Source: Planctomycetota bacterium (GTDB lineage: Bacteria; Planctomycetota; Phycisphaerae; Phycisphaerales; SM1A02). Taken from it: a stretch of DNA of 64,000 nucleotides. Shown here piece by piece: positions 54,201-62,500 of this stretch (position 1 is the stretch's first letter; every line of letters begins with the position of its first letter). Location: the NCBI GenBank assembly GCA_009926625.1, contig RFON01000001.1, positions 62,001 through 126,000 of the forward strand. Direction: 5' to 3'. The notes beneath the pieces were generated by a model that was not told the DNA's origin, ran no database searches, and saw only the letters and a list, made by a program, of their open reading frames with translations. The translations under genes and the position numbers were made by a program.

Positions 54201-55063
54201 GCATCGACAGCGGACCCGCACTCAGCGAGCCGATTGCGCTGCTCGTGATACTGGTCGAGGATGACGGCCGAGCGAAGTGCCTTGCGCCGCGCGTCCAGTT
54301 CCACGAAGCGTTTCGCCTTCTCGGCCTGCCCTCGCACGATGCGAAGTCTGCGCTCCGCCCCAGCCAACTGTTCGCGGATCACAACGAGGTTCCGTTCCGC
54401 AGCTTCCAGTTTGCGCGCCGCTTCGTCCTTGCGTGCACGGAACTTTGCCACGCCCGCCGCCTCCTCGAGAATCGCGCGTCGCTCGGCGGGGTTCGCCTCC
54501 AGGAGCGCTGCGACCTTGCCTTGTTCAATGATGGAGTACGCATCCGTCCCGATGCCCGTATCCATGAACAGTTCCTTGATGTCGCGCAGCCGCACCTTTC
54601 GACCGTTGATCAGGTACTCCGACCGACCATCGCTGTAGAGGCGACGCGTCACCTCGACCTCATCCGCGTCAACAGGCAGGGCACGGTGCGATACTTCATG
54701 ACGCCGCACGAAGGTCGTCCCAGCTTCCGAGCCCACCGACTCCCCATCATCGAGCGTTCCGTCCGCGTCCCCGCGGCTCCGCTCAATCGGCGCTGCAAGA
54801 ACAGGATTCTCGAACACCAGCGACACCGTTGCCGAACCCATCGGCTTGCGCACGGCGCTTCCCGCGAAGATCACATCGATCATGGCACCGCCGCGCAGGC
54901 TCTTCGCGCTGCGCTCGCCAAGCACCCACTTGATTGCATCGACGACGTTGCTCTTGCCGCAGCCGTTGGGACCGACGACACCGATGATCGGTTCATCGAA
55001 GCGGAACTCCGTGTGATCCGCGAAGCTCTTGAATCCGCTGAGAACGAGTTTGGATAGTCTCAC
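51269..55063 (-). CDS. smc: Chromosome segregation ATPase SMC
   Basis: 1264 residues from a GTG at 55063 with AGGAGGT 4 bases upstream. The N-terminal half-ATPase shows [17 protein letters not shown] and Walker [21 protein letters not shown]. Two long coiled-coil arms flank a hinge ([12 protein letters not shown] to [19 protein letters not shown], about residues 545-690). The C-terminal half has the [18 protein letters not shown] signature and Walker [19 protein letters not shown]. It organises and segregates the chromosome together with ScpA/ScpB, absent here. C-terminal low-charge extension ([19 protein letters not shown]). Confidence 0.96.
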   Translation of the reverse strand: MRLSKLVLSGFKSFADHTEFRFDEPIIGVVGPNGCGKSNVVDAIKWVLGERSAKSLRGGAMIDVIFAGSAVRKPMGSATVSLVFENPVLAAPIERSRGDADGTLDDGESVGSEAGTTFVRRHEVSHRALPVDADEVEVTRRLYSDGRSEYLINGRKVRLRDIKELFMDTGIGTDAYSIIEQGKVAALLEANPAERRAILEEAAGVAKFRARKDEAARKLEAAERNLVVIREQLAGAERRLRIVRGQAEKAKRFVELDARRKALRSAVILDQYHEQRNRLAECGSAVDAAAVARDGLSAAIEQAEHEKREREAARDAIMVQQQRLERDRLEAAAAIKQLQQRIEFTESAIRDTRASLQQDAAAMGALDARVAQHAAALEQLKESVVRAGEQVRVCEERMGALEEARSTCAADAASARSADLQWREQHLTLERESARLEARRHAAQERVQGVAAESERLQSRSGELEREAAAQVIARDAARARQMEAQARADQLQEQVTAELRSVESYGEEGVGIAERLTALREERTRIESRRALLEEMEASREGLGGAARSVLADSQRFPGVRGALGDLLSTDRTHAIAVEAVLGNWLECLVVDAPALSALPLLAHARELDGRVTFVPAATHSAFAAPAALTGARALSSVVRVSGGVQALVDSLLGGVWLVQDVEEAQRRCTEGGPGTRCVTVAGDVVDSLGAVTVGKLRSGGGGSVIRRAELTELSESAQVLAARMAEVQAEASRVAALGSAAQERSDGLDRDLQIARRASIEAEFQADRAEQLMTRLERERATQRFSESEAARRLATAQDELAQITARIDAAATELAAADDNASKARAEASTAQARLDAAQEALGTAKLDLGSASSGLQVARSEWSLTETALGETQRQRVTAEDQLRRREAHIETLEESITETRAQVTASQQRHDAVAVQLADLAQTLSEAVMANDRAGESLREVREQAANRERAWSEAELARRECAMRLDTLLGQAREELGVELETLWDSHIAERASGAFVLTDRSVAVQEAEQLREEIRSLGNVNLDSMTELNDLETRTVDMANQLVDIDSAKGHLERLVAELDATSRVRFEETFNTVRENFGGTQGMFRRLFGGGSADMYLLPGEDGQVDWLQSGIEIRAKPPGKEPRVITQLSGGEKSMTTVALLLAIFKSKPAPFCILDEVDAALDEANVERFCHALNGFLDQSHFIVITHHKRTMQACHRLHGVTMPQRGVSKRVTVRFEQVGAGGRIADSVVADELERADESENAAERISRAASQN

Positions 55064-55067
55064 GCCG

Positions 55068-55074
55068 ACCTCCT
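55068..55074 (-). promoter_or_regulatory. Shine-Dalgarno site for smc
   Basis: AGGAGGT on the minus strand, 4 bases before the GTG at 55063; it decides this start over a TTG at 55081. Confidence 0.8.
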
Positions 55075-55136
55075 GTCGCAACGCTGCGGGCTCATCGTCC
55101 GTGAAGAGCCGCCCCGACCTAGGGCTTCAGCACTAC

Positions 55137-57002
55137 TCACCTCGGCACACTACCCGATTTTGGATCACTCTTGGCGGGTTTTCCGCCACTTGCGGGAATG
55201 CCCTGCGTCGGCGTCAGCCCAGGAACCAACGAAGCGGCAGCAGCGGGTTGGTCGGTCGTGACCTCCTCGTCCTCGACGAACTCCGGCCGATCGGTTCGCT
55301 CCGCCTCTTGCCCTGCCTTCGCAATCGCAGCGATGATGCGGTCCTGTTCCACCTTGAACGCCGCGGGAATCGCCCCTTCCGAGGACAGCGCATAGATGGC
55401 GCCGATGGTCTCGCTGTAGGTCATGCCCGCACCGGGCGCGGGACGATCGACCGACTTGGTGTGGCCGAAGAAGCGGATCAACTCGGGCAGCTTCAGTGAC
55501 GCCTTGTCCACCCGCGGTTCCACTCCGGGAGCGGGGCGGAAGAAGATTGTCGCGAAGTCATCGCCCGCATCGACCTTGATGAGCAGGTTGCCATCCCATG
55601 CACGCAGACTCATCGGCGAGGTCAGCGTCTGATCGCTGCCGAACACGGCGATCGAAGGCTTGCCGGACTGGGACACATACACCATCGGATGCTGGCTTGG
55701 CACCACATCAAGACGGAACTTCTCATCGACCATGCTGCTCGAGATGATCGGATCGCCTCGCTTGAGCAGGACCTCGTACGCAGCCAAGCGAATGTCGATG
55801 TCGCTGTCCTCGAGCAGCGGCCGCAAGCCAAGGTCGATCGACGGGTTGATGCTCATTCGCTCGAGCAGGCGGATCGCTGGCACGCGGAGTTCCGCGCTTC
55901 CAGATGTAGCCATCGCAAGCAGCGGGGGGACCACGAGCGGATCGTCCAATCGTGCCCCAGCTTGCAACGCAGCAAATCGCGGCTGCTCTTCTGGGTAGTC
56001 GTACAGCGGACGAATCGACGTGAGGCTCTTGGGACCGAGCGCCTGCCAGCGCATGCTGGCGGCTTGCGCGCCACCAGGGTTGTTCACCACGGCGCGCGCA
56101 ATCTCCGACGCAGTCGCATCGATGGGTCCGACATTGATCGAGGTATGGCGCAGCATCTCCACGAACTCGTCGCTCCTCGAATGCCAGGACGGCGGAACAT
56201 CGACCGTGATCAACTCGCCGGTCCTGCCCTGCGCCGTTTCACCGCGCTGGCGCGGTTCCCTCGGGAAGTTCGAGTTGATGGCGCTCGCAATCAGCCTCGC
56301 GCGCGAATGGCTCGGCGTTGCCATCACCAACTTCACTGGAAGCGACTTCAGCGTCTTGCCGCCGTTGAGAACCCGTCCGCTCAACTGATTGACCAGCGAC
56401 TGCGCACGATCGGAATCATCCGCAAACGGATTCACGATGATGGGGCCCTTCGCCTCGGCGACGGCTCGAACCTCACGGCTGCCCACGAGCAGCACCCCAG
56501 GGCGCAGTCCAGTCGTCCACAGTGTGCCGCCCTCCAAACTTGTCGTGCTCGTTCCTGGTGATGCGTACACGCGCACATCGAATGCGGTCCCCTTCGGTGC
56601 GCCGGCGGGAACCACCCCCTCCACGATCACGATGGCAGTGTTTTCCGAGTTCAGCAGTTGTTCGGGCTGCATGCCGCCAAGCCCCTCGCTCTTGTCGCCG
56701 ACGCCGTAGCGGAGCATTTCAGTCAGGATGTATTGCCGCACTTCGGCAGGTGCGGTGCGGCTTCCAGTCCCATTCAGTCCCACCACGAAGCCGTAGCCGC
56801 GGACAATCACCGGCTGATAGCCAACAACCACCGTTTCACTCGCCACCGTTCCGCGCATGATCGGATCGACATCGAGCGGAATGGGCGGTCGTTCCGCGCG
56901 TTTCGGTGCAACGGTCGGATCGGCTCGCTCGATGTTTGAACACGCCCCGACCGCAACGACAAGAAGGGTGGCAACGGAGCGCAGGAGGGGCAACTTGCAC
57001 AT
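55137..57002 (-). CDS. FlgI-like lipoprotein with C-terminal extension
   Basis: 621 residues from the ATG at 57002. The signal peptide ends in VGAC (Cys at residue 21), a likely lipobox. The next about 300 residues resemble the flagellar P-ring protein FlgI: GYGFVVGLNGTGSRT, NTAIVIVEGVVPAGAPKGTAFDVRVYAS, and SLEGGTLWTTGL. About residues 340-420 then look like helical repeats (ALQAGARLDDPLVVPPLLAMA, LRVPAIRLLERMS, RLAAYEVLLKRGD), followed by an unrecognised beta-rich part and a Pro-Lys tail. FlgI is about 350 residues and not lipidated, and no flagellar gene is nearby. A ring-like envelope role is possible. It may share a transcript with smc, 73 bases on. Confidence 0.75.
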   Translation of the reverse strand: MCKLPLLRSVATLLVVAVGACSNIERADPTVAPKRAERPPIPLDVDPIMRGTVASETVVVGYQPVIVRGYGFVVGLNGTGSRTAPAEVRQYILTEMLRYGVGDKSEGLGGMQPEQLLNSENTAIVIVEGVVPAGAPKGTAFDVRVYASPGTSTTSLEGGTLWTTGLRPGVLLVGSREVRAVAEAKGPIIVNPFADDSDRAQSLVNQLSGRVLNGGKTLKSLPVKLVMATPSHSRARLIASAINSNFPREPRQRGETAQGRTGELITVDVPPSWHSRSDEFVEMLRHTSINVGPIDATASEIARAVVNNPGGAQAASMRWQALGPKSLTSIRPLYDYPEEQPRFAALQAGARLDDPLVVPPLLAMATSGSAELRVPAIRLLERMSINPSIDLGLRPLLEDSDIDIRLAAYEVLLKRGDPIISSSMVDEKFRLDVVPSQHPMVYVSQSGKPSIAVFGSDQTLTSPMSLRAWDGNLLIKVDAGDDFATIFFRPAPGVEPRVDKASLKLPELIRFFGHTKSVDRPAPGAGMTYSETIGAIYALSSEGAIPAAFKVEQDRIIAAIAKAGQEAERTDRPEFVEDEEVTTDQPAAAASLVPGLTPTQGIPASGGKPAKSDPKSGSVPR

Positions 57003-57150
57003 GGCGGATTGATGCTCGTGGCGGGGAAGCCCTTTGACGATACATCAGGGCGGTGGTCTGACTGACGCAACCCCTTCGCAATCGGGCGGCGCGAGCGAAG
57101 AATTCTCCAGTGCGAGTTGCACTGCGCGCCGCTGCGTTTACCATTTTTGC

Positions 57151-58185
57151 ATGGGACAGACACAGTCTCGTTGGTCTTGCATCGGTGGAGCAGCGATGGT
57201 CTTTACGGCAGTTTCCTGCGCCAATGCTGGCTCGGCGTGCCGCAGTGATCTCGTCGTGGACGGTGCAACGAATGGACTCGATCTGACGGCGCTCCTTGGT
57301 GCGTGGTCCACCGATGGCGGTTCGAGCGGCTGCGACATCGACGGCGACGGTGTTGTGGGCGGTTCCGACCTCACGATCCTGCTCGGTGCATGGGGAGACT
57401 GCCCAACGAATCCACTGCCATGGGCTGAAGTCCTGCAGTGGAATCCGCCAGCATCCATCGTGACGGATCCTGCCATCCGAAGTGCAGTGCGCTCGCTTGA
57501 TCTTCCATGGTTGGTGCGTGACTGGTATGCCCAGGTGGAACTTGTCCTCGTGCCTCCAGGTTCCTTCCAAATGGGGCGAAGTCTCGGCGACACGGAGGGC
57601 TACTCATCCGAGTTGCCGCGACACTGGGTGATTTTGACTGCGGGCTTCTACATCGGGCGAACCGAAGTCACGCAGGAGCAGTGGTTGCGGGTGATGCCAT
57701 TCAATCCAAGCCAATCGGCGAATGACCCCGATGCAGCAGGGCGCCCAGTCGAAAATGTCTCGTGGAATCTCTGCGAGCAGTTCTGCCTCGCAACAGGGAT
57801 GCGTTTCCCCACCGAGGCCGAGTGGGAGTACGCGTGCCGAGCGGGCACCACGAGTTCGCGCTACGGACCGCTTCTCGAGATTGCTTGGTGCTTCGACAAT
57901 GCATGGCAGGCGACGCGCTCTGTCGGTCTGAAGGCTCCGAATGCCTTCGGTCTTCATGACACCATTGGCAATGTCTACGAATGGGTGCAGGATTGGTACA
58001 CGCCGTTCACTGCGGATGCAGTCACCGACCCCACGGGGGCGGTTGACGGTGTGGAAAAGGTGATGCGCGGGGGATCGCACGGCTCGGGATCGGAGAAGTG
58101 TCGGGCTTCGCGCCGTGGAACAAACGCCCCTGCGAGTGCGAGCCCTGTCCTCGGGTTCCGCATCGCCCGCGCGGCGGTTCCTTGA
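57151..58185 (+). CDS. Secreted SUMF1-like protein with N-terminal dockerin-like repeats (first copy)
   Basis: 344 residues from the ATG at 57151. A signal peptide (about 1-27) is followed by two dockerin-like loops (VVDGATNGLDLTALLGAWS, DIDGDGVVGGSDLTILLGAWG) and, from about 120, a formylglycine-generating-enzyme-like (SUMF1) domain: LVLVPPGSFQMGRS, FYIGRTEVTQEQWLRVM, RPVENVSWNLCEQFC, RFPTEAEWEYACRAGT, GNVYEWVQDWY and KVMRGGSHG...KCRASRR. The Cys pair of true formylglycine-generating enzymes after the RGGS motif is not seen, so a binding or C-type-lectin-like role is more likely. First of two tandem paralogues, divergent from the FlgI-like gene. Confidence 0.85.
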   Translation: MGQTQSRWSCIGGAAMVFTAVSCANAGSACRSDLVVDGATNGLDLTALLGAWSTDGGSSGCDIDGDGVVGGSDLTILLGAWGDCPTNPLPWAEVLQWNPPASIVTDPAIRSAVRSLDLPWLVRDWYAQVELVLVPPGSFQMGRSLGDTEGYSSELPRHWVILTAGFYIGRTEVTQEQWLRVMPFNPSQSANDPDAAGRPVENVSWNLCEQFCLATGMRFPTEAEWEYACRAGTTSSRYGPLLEIAWCFDNAWQATRSVGLKAPNAFGLHDTIGNVYEWVQDWYTPFTADAVTDPTGAVDGVEKVMRGGSHGSGSEKCRASRRGTNAPASASPVLGFRIARAAVP

Positions 58186-58271
58186 TCGCGTTCGAAGGCT
58201 TCCGTGCGATTGTTGTGTGAATTTTTGTGTCCAGCGTTGGCAAGACTGACACCATGGGCTAGGTTTTCGAA

Positions 58272-59375
58272 ATGATCCCAATGTCGACTTATCGTGGCTT
58301 CTCGTCTCTCCGATCCGTGGTTGCGGTGTTTGGCTCCGCGGTCGGGCTCGTATGCACCCCTGTGCTCGCAGACTGCCCTGGAGATGTGAACGGCGACAAT
58401 GCGGTCTCGGGCACCGATCTCAGTGTGGTGCTGTCCGCTTGGGGCAGCGACGGACAGGGGCAGTTCGATGCCGACCTGAACAACGATGGAACCGTCAACG
58501 GATCCGATCTCACTTTGGTTCTCGGCAGTTGGGGAACCTGCATCACCGTTCCCGAGTGGGGAACGCTCATCGAGGCGGCACCAGACCCATCCGTGATCTA
58601 CGACCCAGCGATCCGACAGGCGATCTTGGAAAGCGGATTCGCTTGGCGAGTGCGCGACAATGCGACACAGATGGAAATGTTGCTTGTTCCAGGTGGCAGT
58701 TTCATGATGGGATGCCCAACCGCGAGCGGCTGCTATGCGGACGAGTACCCACTTCATTCGGTGACCATCAGCAGCAGCTTCTACATGGGCCGATTTGAAG
58801 TCACCCAGGCTCAGTGGATCGCGCAGATGAACTACAACCCGAGCTACTTCCAGGCACCGCAGTTTCCAGGCTCGATGGATCGCCCAGTCGACTGGGTTTC
58901 TTGGAACAACATCCAAGGGTTCATGAACGCCACGGGGATGATGTTGCCGACGGAGGCCCAGTGGGAGTATGCGGCGCGAGCGGGAACCACGACCACCTAT
59001 CACGGCACCGCAGCACAGCCCGAGGGCTCCGATGATCCAGCAATCTTGCCGAGCATTGCTTGGTACAACACCGTTCCAGGCGACGCGTTCTATGGAACTC
59101 AGGTTGGCGGCGGCAAACTGGCCAACGGCTTTGGTCTCCACGACATGACGGGAAATGTGTGGGAGTGGGTGCGCGACCGTTACGCGGCCGACTATTACTC
59201 GTATAGCCCCGTGATCGATCCTGCTGGACCCTCTACTGGTGGATACCGACCAATCCGAGGTGGTGGCTGCGGCTACGACGCCGATTCATGCCGCATCTCC
59301 GCACGCGGCGAGGGCCCCACATCCTTCGCGCACGGCATGATCGGGTTCCGCGCGATCCGCCCGAACGACAGCTGA
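58272..59375 (+). CDS. Secreted SUMF1-like protein with N-terminal dockerin-like repeats (second copy)
   Basis: 367 residues; an ATG at 58281 (MSTYRG) could also start it. Signal peptide to about residue 34, then two dockerin-like loops (GDVNGDNAVSGTDLS, ADLNNDGTVNGSDLT) and a SUMF1-like domain with MLLVPGGSFMMGC, FYMGRFEVTQAQW, RPVDWVSWNNIQGF, LPTEAQWEYAARAGT, GNVWEWVRDRY and RPIRGGGCG...SCRISARG. Here too the formylglycine Cys pair is not evident. Domain order and motifs match the upstream copy, so they are tandem duplicates that have diverged. 86 bases separate them. Confidence 0.87.
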   Translation: MIPMSTYRGFSSLRSVVAVFGSAVGLVCTPVLADCPGDVNGDNAVSGTDLSVVLSAWGSDGQGQFDADLNNDGTVNGSDLTLVLGSWGTCITVPEWGTLIEAAPDPSVIYDPAIRQAILESGFAWRVRDNATQMEMLLVPGGSFMMGCPTASGCYADEYPLHSVTISSSFYMGRFEVTQAQWIAQMNYNPSYFQAPQFPGSMDRPVDWVSWNNIQGFMNATGMMLPTEAQWEYAARAGTTTTYHGTAAQPEGSDDPAILPSIAWYNTVPGDAFYGTQVGGGKLANGFGLHDMTGNVWEWVRDRYAADYYSYSPVIDPAGPSTGGYRPIRGGGCGYDADSCRISARGEGPTSFAHGMIGFRAIRPNDS

Positions 59376-59411
59376 TGTTCGCGCGGCGACACTGGTCTCC
59401 GAAGATTTCAA

Positions 59412-59485
59412 TGGGCGCTACAGGATTCGAACCTGTGACCCCTGCCATGTAAGGGCAGTGCTCTAGCCAGCTGAGCTAAGCGCCC
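59412..59485 (-). tRNA. tRNA-Val (anticodon TAC)
   Basis: 74 bases. The acceptor stem GGGCGCT/AGCGCCC is perfect, the anticodon stem-loop is CTGCC-CTTACAT-GGCAG, and the T arm is ACAGGTTCGAATCCTGT. The discriminator is A; CCA is not encoded. Confidence 0.96.
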
Positions 59486-59530
59486 GACGCTGCTGAAAGC
59501 GTAACCGACACACGTTCGTTGTGGCAGCGC

Positions 59531-62500
59531 TCACGCCCCTGGCGCGTCCGGCATGATCAGGTCCGCCAAGACGGTTCGAAGTGCCTGCGCCATTTCCGCG
59601 GCAACTCCGTAGCGGTCGGCGGGGCGCTTGGCGAGCGCACGCAGACACACGCGCTCAAGCGATTCGGGAATGGTCGGCACGAGCGCACGCGGCGCGGGAG
59701 GTTCCGCATGAATCACCTGCTCGAGGACTTCCTTGCGCGACCCACCGACGAAGGGTCGCCGCCCAGTGATGAGCGTGTAGAGCACCGCACCGAGTCCGAA
59801 GATGTCCGCACGCCCATCGACCGTCGCGGACTCGCCGCGCGCCTGCTCGGGTGACATGAACGCGGGCGTTCCGGCAAGCGCTGCACCGCCGGCGGCATCC
59901 GCGGTCGACAGCACGAGACCGAAGTCCGCGATCAATGCGCGCCCATCCGCATCCATCAACAGGTTGCTCGGCTTGACATCGCGGTGGACGAGCCCCCTCC
60001 GGTGCGCCGCGTGCAGCGCATCAGCCACCGATGCCACGATCGCCACGGCCTCGCGAAGCGGCAGTCGCTTCGTCTTCGTCAAGGTCTCGAGGTCAGACCC
60101 GCTGATGAACTTGCAAACGACAAAGCAGGGGTGTTCAACCGACGAGCCGACGTCGTACACGGGCACGACCCCTGGATGATCGAGCGCCGCCGCGGCGCGC
60201 GCCTCGCGGAGGAAATCCTGGACTTGACGCTCGGTCGACACCATGGTGCGACGCGGCACCTTGACGGCGACATGTCGTTGCAACTGGTCGTCGAACGCGA
60301 GGAACACGCTGCCGTAGCTGCCCGACCCGAGCAGCCGTTCCACCCTGTAGCGACCGACCTTCTTCGGCACCTCCACATCGTCGGCCCCCGACCCTGACTG
60401 CCCCGAAGAGGATCCACTCCCCGCACTCGGCTGCACTTCGGCACTCGTGGCATCGACCGACGACGAGCCGGGTGGAACCAGCTCGGCGCGCGTCGGTGCG
60501 AGGGATCGGGCTGCCGACGGGATCGACTGCGAAAGCGCCACCTTCGAGAGCCACGATCCTGTCGGGAACGCGTAGGGGCGGAACTTTTCGTGCGAGCCGG
60601 CATCCTCCTGATGCAACAGCGCGCGCTGCGGACCGAGTTTGCTTGCAGCGGGGGAGTCAATCAGCGTGCTCGAGTCCGTGGCGCTCACTTGGAAGAGCGC
60701 CCGCCAGGAGAACTCCCGCAGCGCGTTTCGATCGACCGAGCGCGCCAAGTTTGTTGCGCTGTCGACTGTCACGAGCACATGAACCCCCACGGTTGGACCG
60801 TCGCGGAGAATCTCCGCAAGCAGCTTGTCGCCGCTGACGGCCGCGGAACCACTCGAACCAAACCCATAATCGTCTTCGTTTCGACGCAGCGAGCGGAAGC
60901 GGTGCAGTCCATGGATGACGAGCAGGATGGTCTCCAGCCTCGACTCACCCGTTGCGGCACGGCGGCGCACTTCCTCGGCAACATGCATCAAGAGCGCGTC
61001 CGCCTCGCGGATTCCTCCACTGTCGCCGCGCAGTCCCAGCTCGCGGCGCAGTCCAGCAAGCTTGTCGCATGCCGCGTCATCCACGGGCGTTCCGTCAAGC
61101 AGAACGACCCGCGCATCCGATCCACACTGCGCCGCCACCGAGACCAAGGCCGCGGCGGCAACGCCAGCGGATGCGTCTTCGCGCTGTCCAACAACCAACA
61201 TGTTGCTTCCCGACTGTCGGCGCAGCGGAACCGATGTCGGCTCTTGGATGGCTACGGCATCGCCAAGCCACAGCCGCGGCGCGAGCAGCACTTCGTTGCC
61301 TCGCCGATTCGCCGCCTGCAGCAGCAGGGCATTCGCCTCGAGCAAGGCGGGAGCGCTCCCCTCGAAAACGATCATGGGCGGGCGCGGGGCGCAGGGGTGT
61401 GACTGCTCGAGCGCGCGCACATCATCGAGGAGGCGGTCACGGTCGGCATCCGCAAGCCACACGACTTGGAAAGGGTTGTTCCCCTCCACGAGACCGCCGG
61501 CATCGTTGTAGATGGCTTCGCCGGGGCGGGACAACAAGCGAGCCGCGACATTGTCGTCCGCGAGGATCAACTGTGAATCGGCTTCGTTGCACTGCAAAGC
61601 GATTCGTACACCCATCTGCCCCATCGTTGCCCGTGCAATCGAGTACGCACCGCCGAGCGTCTGCGAGCCGAGCACCACATGGATCCCGAATGCGCGTCCT
61701 TGCCTGACGAGTCGGTCCAACAGCAGACCCGACTCCTCGGACACCTTGTCGTCTTCCGTGAACAGTTCTTGGAACTCATCGACAATCAGAAGTGTCCGCG
61801 GCATCCGCTCGGTCGGACGCAGGCGCCGGAATCCAGCGAGGTCTTGGACGCCGACGGCACGGAACAGGTCACCGCGCGTGCGCAACTCCGTGTCGAGCCC
61901 ACGAAGCACGGACAGTCCAAACTCCCGGTCACTCTCGACGGCGACCACACGCGCGTGCGGCAGCCCGTGGGCCGCGTAGGTGCGGAACTCGACACCCTTC
62001 TTGAAATCGATGAGCCACACATCTGCCTGATCGGGCGAGAAGCGCAGCGCAAGATTGGTGATCAACGCATGCAGCAGGGTTGACTTGCCCGAACCCGTCT
62101 TGCCGGCAATCAGCGCGTGCTGGCTTGTCCCCACGCCCAGAACCAGCGATTGCAGGCGCGTTGCGCCAGACCGGCCCAGCGGAACGGTGATCGAGTCGTC
62201 GGTTGTCTCGGACCAAAGCCTCCCTGGTGTCGGCGCGATGACCGCGAATGGCACCTCGACGCGCTTCGCGCGCTTGGCCGACGCCGCAATGCGCTTCAGC
62301 AGCGCCGTGGCTCGGTCGTTGGAAGGGGGCGATCTCGCCGTGAACGGAAAGGGCTCGAGCGGTGTCCCTACGACGGAAAACCGTTCGGACTTCCACACGA
62401 GGTTGAGCGCGCGCGCTCGCAGTTCGCGCATGTCCAAGTCACTTGGAACGGACTGCCGCGTGTCGCGCAGGAGGAGCGTGAACACGCCACACCGTGCGCC

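Noticed and set aside
53201-55057. 618-codon plus-strand frame opposite smc
   Set aside because: Antisense of the SMC ATPase; no start context or domain.
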